Below are positions 26,776 to 34,170 of a stretch of 64,000 nucleotides of DNA, one piece after another. Source of the stretch: Thaumasiovibrio subtropicus (GTDB lineage Bacteria > Pseudomonadota > Gammaproteobacteria > Enterobacterales > Vibrionaceae); contig NZ_AP023055.1 of NCBI RefSeq assembly GCF_019703835.1, positions 496,001 through 560,000 on the forward strand. The letters run 5' to 3'. Every line of letters starts with the position of its first letter. Within the stretch, counting starts at the first letter, position 1. Made by a program: the position numbers and the translations under genes. The notes under the pieces were generated by a model. It did not search any database, had not been told where the DNA came from, and saw only the letters and a list, made by a program, of their open reading frames with translations.

Positions 26776-27432
26776 TTATATGTTGAATTTGTTCGTCGTG
26801 CCTTTTTGGGCTTGAAGAAAAAACTGGCTACCTAACGTTACTGTTTGCGCACCTATCTCATTGAAAATGAGTTGGTGTTCATCACCTGCTTTTAACAGCA
26901 TGGCAAGCGCATGATGGCTGGGCGCCATTTGCTCGCCTTTATTGAGCATATCAGGGCAGGGCTCATCAAAATCGACTAATAAAACCGTCGCATTTGGCTT
27001 GCCATGCAAATACGCAAACGCTTCAATGAGGCCGCTTCTGATACTCTCACTGCCCGCGCAAATTGAAGTGACAGGCAAAGCATTTTTAGTCGCAATGGTA
27101 TAATGGCCAGAGGCAGTGTTGTGTACACTTTGTGAAAACGCTGTAGGCGAAATGGGTTCTTGTTTCGCAATTGTCGTTAAAATATCAATGGTGCGATTTA
27201 TTTCTCCATGTTGACTGGTGAAAATAATAAAGTCGACCATCTCATCATAAGAGGCGTCCATCGCAACCTGGACGGCCATTTTTGAAATTGTGCTCATCCT
27301 TCTTTTCATGCCTGCAGGTATCTTGCAGACCGGAAGAGTGACATTTTTGTCATTAGAGTAATGCTGAAGAATATTCTCCTTATCTTTATAGAGGTAATGC
27401 CATTTTTTTATATTAAAGCTGACTGTGTCCAT
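26776..27432 (-). CDS. Beta-ketoacyl synthase-like chain-length factor (ApeC-like)
   Basis: 218 aa, about half a ketosynthase. It holds N-terminal thiolase-fold features (SVHNTASGHYTIATKNALP and VTSICAGSESIRSG) but no His pair, matching the short ketoacyl-synthase-2 type seen in polyene clusters as chain-length factor. It is the first gene of the operon, 62 bp before the carrier protein. By analogy with E. coli ApeO-ApeC it should form a heterodimer with the full ketosynthase at 21420-22613. A Cys survives at the KS-equivalent place; whether it is catalytic is unclear. Confidence 0.75.
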   Translation of the reverse strand: MDTVSFNIKKWHYLYKDKENILQHYSNDKNVTLPVCKIPAGMKRRMSTISKMAVQVAMDASYDEMVDFIIFTSQHGEINRTIDILTTIAKQEPISPTAFSQSVHNTASGHYTIATKNALPVTSICAGSESIRSGLIEAFAYLHGKPNATVLLVDFDEPCPDMLNKGEQMAPSHHALAMLLKAGDEHQLIFNEIGAQTVTLGSQFFLQAQKGTTNKFNI

Positions 27433-27991
27433 AAACGTCTGCTCTAGGTGCGTGTCGAAATAAATCGACGAGAAGAATGTAGATATAGGTTATCTGGAGT
27501 GCCGTTAGTAATAAATATGTTTAGAAGTAGGTTTCCAGCAAAAAAAAATATTTTGCGATTCCGTCGATCTTCATATGAAATATTATGTGTCTTGTTGCAT
27601 TTTGAGCGCGATAAAGGTCATGAATAAAGTGAGGTTTTATTGATTTTTTTGTCAAAAAACAACGACTAACTATGCTTTATGGGTATTTTGTTGGCTTGTG
27701 TTCTTTGGCACGGTGTGATGCTTTAGGTGGAGGGTGTATGCTTTTTGGCCGTTTCGTCTTCGCTACTGCTGGTTGGTTGGATGTTTTCTTTGAGAGTGCA
27801 GTGGACGGCTGATTGGCAGTAACAGTAAAATAACATTGATTCTGTATTAGCCATACTCAAACCACCTCAAGATGCTTGTTCAGCGAGAATTTCTTGGCTT
27901 GTAAACAAGGCAATGCTTTGAAGGTCTAGTGGGCTAAATCAAAGACAGTATACCAACACAAAAGTAACAAAAGGATAAAGCAAAAGCGATT
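27433..27991. other. Spacer holding the polyene operon promoter
   Basis: This 559-bp AT-rich gap lies between divergent genes. It contains a near-symmetric TTTTTTGTCAAAAAA at 27645-27659 (about 215 bp before the operon start) and the half repeat at 27853-27950. No coding sequence is apparent. Confidence 0.5.
27853..27950. repeat. Half copy of the palindromic repeat (copy D)
   Basis: The sequence begins ATACTCAAACCACCTCAAGA and follows the first half of the inverted copy at 61554-61831 (TGCTTGTTCAGCGAGA, then TTGAAGGTCTAGTGG), stopping at the centre. The other lobe and terminal repeat are missing. It ends 41 bp before the phosphatase start. Confidence 0.8.
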
Positions 27992-29890
27992 ATGTCCATC
28001 CCACTTTTCATCGCAGGTCCAATTCTACGTGCTGTTACGCCGCACCAAGTCGCTATATGGTGGACCAGTCGCGAGTGTTTGACAGAAGGGGAGCTTCTGA
28101 TTCAGCACAAGGGCGCTGTACTGGCTAATTTACCATTGAACGCATGCCATCAAATCCAAATTGGTGAGCGAGCATGGGTAACGTTGGCCACTGTAGCCTT
28201 GTCAGTGCCTCAAGACACGGTGTTGACCTACGATATCGTGACAAAAATGGGATGCTTACATGAAACAATGCCTCATATGGCGACAAAGGACGGCATTGAA
28301 TTCAAGTGTGCGTCACGAGCGGACTACCTTTTGCATGGTTCTTGTCGACACCCCCATCATGCGTGTGGTGATGCACTTGTCGCGGCGAAAAAGAAGGTAG
28401 CATCTCAAAATGTGCTAGATAGGCCCGCGTTGTTGATGATGAGTGGCGATCAGATCTACGCCGATCATGTCGCTGGGCCTATGATGCTAATCTTAACTCG
28501 CGTCATTCAGTTACTTGGTTTGAAAACTGAAACACTGCCCGGGTGCACTTACCCTTGTAGTGAGACGTTGCAATCCAGCCACCAACATATCAATGGTCGT
28601 GAATCTGTGCTGCCAACGCACTCAGTGAAGCGCTGGTTTGGGCTTCAGACGCGTCAAGAGCCTATTTTCAGCGCGAAAGATATCGACAACCATCTGATTA
28701 GCCTTAATGAGTTCCACGCGATGTATTTACTGGTGTGGTCTCCCGAGCTCTGGAAAGCGATTGATTGGGGTGAGGTTGCCGATTATGCCAATCAGCCATC
28801 ATTTAGTGATAAAGAGCGAGAGCGATGGTATCAAGAACTCCTACAACTTCGCGCGTTTGCCGATGGCTCCAATGATGTCCGCTGGCTATTGTCACGTATA
28901 CCCACGTATATGATCTTTGATGATCATGATGTCACCGATGACTGGAACCTCACTGTGGGCTGGGAACATGCCGTATACGGGCATCCTCTCACTCGCCGCA
29001 TTGTAGGGAATGCATTGATTGACTATTGGCTCTTTCAAGGGTGGGGAAACAACCCAACACAGTATGATGATGCGTTTATTACCGCGATGAAAGACGGCAT
29101 CGCGCGCCCGGGTAGCGCAACGCACCAGAAGGCGGTTGATCAAGTACTAGCATATCAGCAATGGCACTACACCATAGACACAATGCCGAAAGTGGTTGTT
29201 TTGGATACCCGAACCCGTCGTTGGCATTCTGAAAGTAACTTGAATAAGCCCTCTGGGCTGATGGATTGGGAGGCATTGGTAGAGTTTCAACAAGCAATCT
29301 TGAATCAGCCTTCGGTGGTGATTGTGTCAGCTGCCCCTATGTTTGGCGTAAAATTCATTGAAACACTGCAAAAGGGCATGACAACACTTGGTTACCCACT
29401 GCTTGTCGATGCCGAAAACTGGATGGCGCATCGAGGCGCAGCGAACACCTTGATGAGTATCTTTACTCATACACGAACACCGGAAAATTTCGTGATTTTG
29501 TCTGGTGATGTGCATTACTCCTTTGCTTACGATGTGAAGATTCGTTCTCGACGTTGTCGTCCAAACATCTATCAGATCACCTGCAGTGGCTTTCGGAATG
29601 AGTTTCCTGAGCCGCTATTGTCGATTTGTGAAGGGCTTGACCGTTTTCTGTATAGTCCCAACTCGCCGCTGAACTGGTTAACAAAACGAAAACGGATGAA
29701 GATTTTAAAACGCGATCCCGACACCGCTGGGCGTAAACGGCTTGTAAATCGAAGCGCAGTTGGCGAGCTATTTCTGTCCAAGTCTGGTGCGCCGGAGAAA
29801 ATACAAATACTTCAAGATGATGGCAAGCAGGTCGCATTTCCTGCGTTGAGCCCTAGCAGGGCATTGAGGCGACGCCGAAAGCGCAATTAG
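27992..29890 (+). CDS. PhoD-like metallophosphatase
   Basis: 632 aa. Metallophosphatase motifs of the PhoD type in order: LLHGSCRHPHHACGDAL (about 110), SGDQIYADH (about 150), FDDHDVTDDWN (about 310), WH near the middle and SGDVHYSFAYDV (about 505). The enzyme would use a bivalent metal centre to hydrolyse phosphodiesters or monoesters. No Tat or Sec signal is evident, unlike secreted PhoD enzymes, so it may act in the cytoplasm. The start ATG 27992 follows AAAGG/AAGCA-rich sequence. The C-terminus is strongly basic (RALRRRRKRN). Confidence 0.82.
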   Translation: MSIPLFIAGPILRAVTPHQVAIWWTSRECLTEGELLIQHKGAVLANLPLNACHQIQIGERAWVTLATVALSVPQDTVLTYDIVTKMGCLHETMPHMATKDGIEFKCASRADYLLHGSCRHPHHACGDALVAAKKKVASQNVLDRPALLMMSGDQIYADHVAGPMMLILTRVIQLLGLKTETLPGCTYPCSETLQSSHQHINGRESVLPTHSVKRWFGLQTRQEPIFSAKDIDNHLISLNEFHAMYLLVWSPELWKAIDWGEVADYANQPSFSDKERERWYQELLQLRAFADGSNDVRWLLSRIPTYMIFDDHDVTDDWNLTVGWEHAVYGHPLTRRIVGNALIDYWLFQGWGNNPTQYDDAFITAMKDGIARPGSATHQKAVDQVLAYQQWHYTIDTMPKVVVLDTRTRRWHSESNLNKPSGLMDWEALVEFQQAILNQPSVVIVSAAPMFGVKFIETLQKGMTTLGYPLLVDAENWMAHRGAANTLMSIFTHTRTPENFVILSGDVHYSFAYDVKIRSRRCRPNIYQITCSGFRNEFPEPLLSICEGLDRFLYSPNSPLNWLTKRKRMKILKRDPDTAGRKRLVNRSAVGELFLSKSGAPEKIQILQDDGKQVAFPALSPSRALRRRRKRN

Positions 29891-29913
29891 ACGACCTGTC
29901 TTTTCGTGCTGTC

Positions 29914-29938
29914 ACCATCGCAATGAGCGAGCGATGGT
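29914..29938. terminator. Hairpin between convergent phosphatase and ABC operon
   Basis: ACCATCGC (29914-29921) and GCGATGGT (29931-29938) form an 8-bp perfect stem with no T tract, so intrinsic termination is uncertain. Confidence 0.35.
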
Positions 29939-29987
29939 AATCAGTCTGCTTCGGCGCGTTGACACTGTGCAGTGGGCAGTTTTTTCT

Positions 29988-30407
29988 CTAGGGCGCTTGT
30001 AGATCTGCGGGCAGATTTCGGTGTTGCTGGCTGCTCATAAAGGCGATATGCGCTGAAATTGCCTCTTCGGTATTTTCACCGGAATGCTGTGCGCATTCTA
30101 ATAACGCGACGATTAAGTGATCGAGGCGTTGTAGGCACCAAAGTCTGACTTCATGGGTATGACTTTGGTCACTTGCCATGACTTGCAGGTAGCTATAGGC
30201 GAGCTGTATCCATGATGCCGCTTGTTTTGGTTCGCTTTTGTTACTTCGATAGCATGTCATACAAGCCATGTACCACTGACCAATTGCTTGCTGTTTCAGT
30301 GGCGTGAGTGGGGCATCAAAGATGGCTTTAGGGGTCGCAATTAACCAGCCCTCTAGGGCTGGTTGTAGGTTGCTTTTCGATTCTAACCATTCGGTGATCG
30401 ATATCAT
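29988..30407 (-). CDS. Uncharacterised protein, last gene of an ABC ATPase operon
   Basis: 139 aa, predicted all-helical and soluble, with Trp/Cys-rich segments (QWYMACMTCYRSN). No family recognised. Its start overlaps the stop of the upstream ABC ATPase by four bases (ATGA), so it is translationally coupled and probably functionally tied to it. No signal peptide or membrane segment. Confidence 0.7.
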   Translation of the reverse strand: MISITEWLESKSNLQPALEGWLIATPKAIFDAPLTPLKQQAIGQWYMACMTCYRSNKSEPKQAASWIQLAYSYLQVMASDQSHTHEVRLWCLQRLDHLIVALLECAQHSGENTEEAISAHIAFMSSQQHRNLPADLQAP

Positions 30408-31348
30408 GCAGCGTTTTCTCCGGCATTTTCCCAGTGACGAACAAAATGGTTGTCACTCACCTCTGAGTACTCAGGTTGCGGTAGAGCGCTGAGCTCACGG
30501 ATCTTTTCGGCATCGACTGAATAGTTCGGTGACTCTTTCAGTAAGTTGCCAAAAGGAAGATCAGGGTCAGGGACAGCTGATATCAATAGTTTAGTGTATG
30601 GATGTTGTGGGTTGGTCAATATCTTACGCGTATCGCCCCATTCCACGATTTGTCCCCGATACATTACCGCCGTTTCTTCAGCAATGTAATGGGCTGTGGC
30701 TAAGTCGTGCGTGATGTAAAGGAACCCGATCCCCATCTTTTCTTTCATTTCTTGCATAAGATTCAACACGCCTAGACGGATTGAAACATCCAGCATTGAG
30801 GTGGGTTCATCCGCAAGAATCACTTTTGCGCCGACAGCGAGGGCACGCGCAAGATTAACACGCTGGCGCTGACCACCACTGAGCTGATGCGGGAATTTTT
30901 CGAGTGTGTCGTCATCTAACTCGACGAGTTTAATGAGTTCTTCAAGACGCGGGCGAATCTCTGCTTTTGATTTCACTTGATTGTGGATCATCAGTGGGCG
31001 CGTTAAATGGTGTGCAATGGTATGCGTTGGATTCAGTGAACCAAAGGGGTCTTGAAAGACCATCTGCACTTTACTGCGATAATCTAGGATGTCGGCACGG
31101 GTTTGGATCTCGGTAATGTCTTTGCCCTTATAGAGGATCTCGCCTTCTGTAGGGCTGTGTACCTTCGTTAAAATACGTGCGACGGTACTTTTGCCACAGC
31201 CTGATTCCCCGACCAGTGCGAGCGTCTTACCGGCATGAAGGTCAAAGCTGATGCCGCGTAGGGCTTCAAATTGCTCTGTTTTACTGAAGCCGCCACCCAT
31301 GGTGAAGGTTTTACGCAACTCTCTTACCTGAATAATGGGTTGTGTCAT
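30404..31348 (-). CDS. Oligopeptide-type ABC transporter ATP-binding protein (OppF/DppF-like)
   Basis: 314 aa. Walker A GESGCGKST (about 51-59), Q-loop VFQDPFGSLNP, signature LSGGQRQRVNLARAL, Walker B VILADEPTSMLD and H-loop THDLAT. The C-terminal extension (HPYTKLLISAVPDPD) is the oligopeptide/dipeptide-importer type domain. It overlaps the OppD-like gene by four bases. The matching permeases and binding protein are not nearby, so this pair of ATPases is locally orphaned. A Fur-box-like site precedes the operon. Confidence 0.88.
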   Translation of the reverse strand: MTQPIIQVRELRKTFTMGGGFSKTEQFEALRGISFDLHAGKTLALVGESGCGKSTVARILTKVHSPTEGEILYKGKDITEIQTRADILDYRSKVQMVFQDPFGSLNPTHTIAHHLTRPLMIHNQVKSKAEIRPRLEELIKLVELDDDTLEKFPHQLSGGQRQRVNLARALAVGAKVILADEPTSMLDVSIRLGVLNLMQEMKEKMGIGFLYITHDLATAHYIAEETAVMYRGQIVEWGDTRKILTNPQHPYTKLLISAVPDPDLPFGNLLKESPNYSVDAEKIRELSALPQPEYSEVSDNHFVRHWENAGENAA

Positions 31349-32169
31349 GCTGGCGTCTCCTCGTGTACTTCATGGATATTCGGGAATGATGCCCATAACT
31401 TTTGCGTATATGGGTGCTGAGGGTTGTTGCGGATCTCTTTCGAGCCAGCGACTTCAACCAACTGGCCTTTGCGCATAACCGCAACACGATCGCAAAGTTG
31501 GGTCATGAGTGCGAGGTCATGGGTAATGAATAGAATGGAGAAGCCAAACTCTTCACGAAGCTGGAAGATTTGTTGCAGAATCTCACGTTGAACAACAACG
31601 TCTAACGCGGTTGTTGGCTCATCCATGACAATCATTTTGGGATTGAGTGATAGCGCGATGGCAATCACAAGACGTTGTCGCATTCCACCACTGAATTGGT
31701 GTGGATAGTCGAAAAGGCGGTCGCGGCTAATGTTCACCAGATCAAGCATCTTTTCTGCGCGCTCTATCGCCTCTTCTCGGGTAAAGCCGAGATGGTGGCG
31801 CATAACATCAACAAACTGCTCATCGACGGGTAGAACAGGGTTGAGTGAGTTCATTGCACTCTGAAATACCATCGCAATGTCCTTCCAGCGAATGGCATTA
31901 ATCTGTTTTGACGTTTTCTTCAGTAAGTCATCGCCTTCAAAAAGGATTTGACCACCACTGATAAATGCAGGCGGCTTGTGAAGCTGGTTAATGGCAAATG
32001 CTATGGTACTTTTACCACACCCAGATTCGCCCGCGAGACCGAAAATCTCCCCTTTACCAATGTCGAAACTTACCTTGTTTACAGCGCGAAAATCACCCGC
32101 ATCTGTAATGTAGTCCACATCCAAATCCCGAACCTGCAATAGCGGGTCCGGATGAAATGCGTTATTCAT
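31345..32169 (-). CDS. Oligopeptide-type ABC transporter ATP-binding protein (OppD/DppD-like)
   Basis: 274 aa. Walker A GESGCGKST, VFQSAMNSLNPVLPV, signature FSGGMRQRLVIAIAL, Walker B MIVMDEPTTALDV, H-loop THDLAL, and the family C-terminal NPQHPYTQKLWASFP. It is somewhat shorter than E. coli OppD because the distal C-terminal domain is trimmed. First gene of a three-gene operon. A Fur-box-like site lies 27 bp upstream, suggesting iron-repressed expression. The transported substrate is unknown. Confidence 0.88.
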   Translation of the reverse strand: MNNAFHPDPLLQVRDLDVDYITDAGDFRAVNKVSFDIGKGEIFGLAGESGCGKSTIAFAINQLHKPPAFISGGQILFEGDDLLKKTSKQINAIRWKDIAMVFQSAMNSLNPVLPVDEQFVDVMRHHLGFTREEAIERAEKMLDLVNISRDRLFDYPHQFSGGMRQRLVIAIALSLNPKMIVMDEPTTALDVVVQREILQQIFQLREEFGFSILFITHDLALMTQLCDRVAVMRKGQLVEVAGSKEIRNNPQHPYTQKLWASFPNIHEVHEETPA

Positions 32170-32195
32170 ATTGCTCTCTCCCTAATAACAAACGT

Positions 32196-32214
32196 AATGC
32201 AAATTATTATCAAT
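32196..32214 (-). promoter_or_regulatory. Fur-box-like operator of the ABC ATPase operon
   Basis: Read on the minus strand, ATTGATAATAATTTGCATT matches AATGATAATAATTATCATT at 16 of 19 positions. It sits 27 bp before the start codon, a place where bound Fur would block transcription or early elongation. Iron control is inferred. Confidence 0.5.
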
Positions 32215-32371
32215 GCGTTTTGCATGCAAGTAGTGTCACCAAAAGAGTGAGCCGCTTCACGACTTTATTTTTAAAGCCAAAAAAGTGTTTGCTTGAACTC
32301 GGTTTAGGTTGTCATGCGATAACGACGTACAAAGCACGTGAACTGGCGCAGAGGGAAGGAGTATAGAAAAC

Positions 32372-32403
32372 AAAAAAAAGCCAGCGACGGAGTGTCGCTG
32401 GCT
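32372..32403 (-). terminator. Strong terminator of the carboxypeptidase gene
   Basis: Perfect 10-bp stem: AGCCAGCGAC (32379-32388) and GTCGCTGGCT (32394-32403), loop of five, followed on the minus strand by eight T. Confidence 0.92.
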
Positions 32404-32423
32404 AGACGGTTTTGGGCATTTAA

Positions 32424-33593
32424 TTAGCTAAACAGGCCTTTTAAGAAGCGAATAAACATATCTTTTATACGTGAAAAGAAGCCACCTCGTTCGACATCTT
32501 CTAGTGCCACTAAAGGCACTTCAGTGATCACTTCATTGTCGAGTTGGTAGACGAGTCGGCCAACTTGATCACCTTTACGAATCGGCGCTTCTAGCTCGCC
32601 AGATAATTCAGCGTTTGCCACAAGATTGTTGCGTTGACTGCGCATCACTGTCACGAAAGTATCTGAAGGGACACCTAAACTGATTTGCTCTGCGTCGCCC
32701 ATCCAAATACGTTCTGAAACAACTTCTTGTCCTGCTTTATGCGGTGAAACGGTTTCAAAGAAACGGAAGCCGTAGTTGAGAAGTTTTTTTGACTCAGCTT
32801 CGCGGCTTCGCGCGCTACTGGTACCCATGACGACACTAATGAGGCGCATCTGCCCTTGGGTGGCCGTTGAGACTAAGTTGTAGCCGGCACTTTGGGTGTA
32901 GCCAGTTTTCATACCATCGACATTGAGGCTGCGATCCCAAAGGAGGCCATTGCGGTTGTTTTGGGTGATCCCGTTGTAGGTGAATGATTTTTCACTGTAG
33001 TACTGATGTTGTGCAGGGACATCACGGATAATGGCTTGTGCCAACACTGCGATGTCGCGCGGGGTTGTGTAGAGGTTTTCTGCATCTAAGCCATGCACGT
33101 TACTAAAGTGGCTTGATGTCATGCCGAGGGTGCTTGCCCAAGAGTTCATCAGGCTGACAAAGGCATCTTCTGAGCCAGCAACATGCTCAGCCATAGCGAC
33201 ACTGGCATCATTACCCGACTGAATGATGATACCGCGGTTAAGGTCTTCGGCTTTTACGGTTTTTCCAACTTCAATAAACATCTTTGATGAGTCAGGGAAG
33301 TTACGCGCCCAAGCGTTTTGGCTGATAACGACATTATCTTCTAAAGAAATGTTACCGCGCTTGACTTCTTGACCGATGACATAGCTCGTCATCAGCTTGG
33401 TTAAGCTCGCTGGGTTGAGTGATTCATCAGCGTTTTGTTGCGCAAGTATGGTGCCTGAGTGGAAGTCCATCAAGATATAGCCCTTAGCGGCAATCGACGG
33501 AGCGTCAGGAACGACAGTTGGAGCGGCCATCACAGAAGCGGAGAATAAGGTGGAGAATGTAACAAGTCGCAGTGATGCGGCGGCGTATTTCAT
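32424..33593 (-). CDS. dacA: D-alanyl-D-alanine carboxypeptidase (PBP5/6 type)
   Basis: 389 aa. A signal peptide (cleavage after VMA, about 23) exports it to the periplasm. The penicillin-binding motifs are complete: SLTK at 63-66, SGN at 126-128 and KTG at 229-231. The beta-rich C-terminal domain (about 290-370) ends in an amphipathic helix (FFSRIKDMFIRFLKGLFS) that anchors the enzyme to the inner membrane surface. It trims the terminal D-Ala from peptidoglycan pentapeptides. It is not in the rlpA-lipB context known for dacA, so dacC-type naming is equally possible. Monocistronic with its own terminator. Confidence 0.9.
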   Translation of the reverse strand: MKYAAASLRLVTFSTLFSASVMAAPTVVPDAPSIAAKGYILMDFHSGTILAQQNADESLNPASLTKLMTSYVIGQEVKRGNISLEDNVVISQNAWARNFPDSSKMFIEVGKTVKAEDLNRGIIIQSGNDASVAMAEHVAGSEDAFVSLMNSWASTLGMTSSHFSNVHGLDAENLYTTPRDIAVLAQAIIRDVPAQHQYYSEKSFTYNGITQNNRNGLLWDRSLNVDGMKTGYTQSAGYNLVSTATQGQMRLISVVMGTSSARSREAESKKLLNYGFRFFETVSPHKAGQEVVSERIWMGDAEQISLGVPSDTFVTVMRSQRNNLVANAELSGELEAPIRKGDQVGRLVYQLDNEVITEVPLVALEDVERGGFFSRIKDMFIRFLKGLFS

Positions 33594-34170
33594 GGAAAAA
33601 CCTTTGAAAAATTGAATGCGTTAATGGTTTCTGCGTTAAACGTAACTGACTTTGCAGTTTGAACAAAAGATAAATTGCAACTATCTATTTCAGATTGACA
33701 TAATCTCGTTACGTCGGTTGCAACTTGTTCACATTGGGCGGCAGTTAGCCGCAGTTAACGTCAGATAGATACCTAGGCAATCTCAGGTGGGGGTGTGCTC
33801 CTCGTTCCTTGAGATCGATTAGGTATATACCTCATTGGCTCAGGCCATCAAAATGAAGCGCTTAAGGCGTCCAAGTGTAATACCTTTCGATGACACATAT
33901 TTGATTAGCGACCTAGCATGTAAGTGTTCAGCGAACGCTAATGTTTTTAATCCGTTCCATTATGCGGGCTCTATAGCTTGCGTCAATGTTTCTGTCTAAG
34001 AATACGAACAAGATGCTAAAAAGTGCTCAATTGCGACGAAAATGCTTTTTCAGGCGCAATTTGGAAGTACTTAGGCAAACACAGTAAAGACAATGAAATG
34101 TCAGAAAAGTGCAATCTTTATTGAAAACATAGTAGCGAGCTCCTCAAAAAGGCAATGCAAAGTGGAGGTT
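33594..34170. other. Gene-free spacer with a 58-bp dyad
   Basis: No coding sequence. A nested inverted repeat spans 33769-33826: ATACCTA with TAGGTAT as outer arms and ATCTCA (33780-33785) with TGAGAT (33810-33815) inside. It may be a small mobile or REP-like element. The remainder holds the promoter of the carboxypeptidase gene, not precisely located. Confidence 0.5.

Noticed and set aside
20221..27432. Ammonia-lyase as part of a histidine-utilisation operon
   Set aside because: No hutU, hutI, hutG or hutC is present; all neighbours are fatty-acid/polyketide-type enzymes.
32157..32366. 69-codon plus-strand frame upstream of the ABC ATPases
   Set aside because: It covers the Fur-like site and promoter of the divergent operon and lacks a convincing start.
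33769..33826. Dyad upstream of the carboxypeptidase as a riboswitch
   Set aside because: It is about 180 bp from the start codon and no known aptamer pattern or adjacent terminator is visible.
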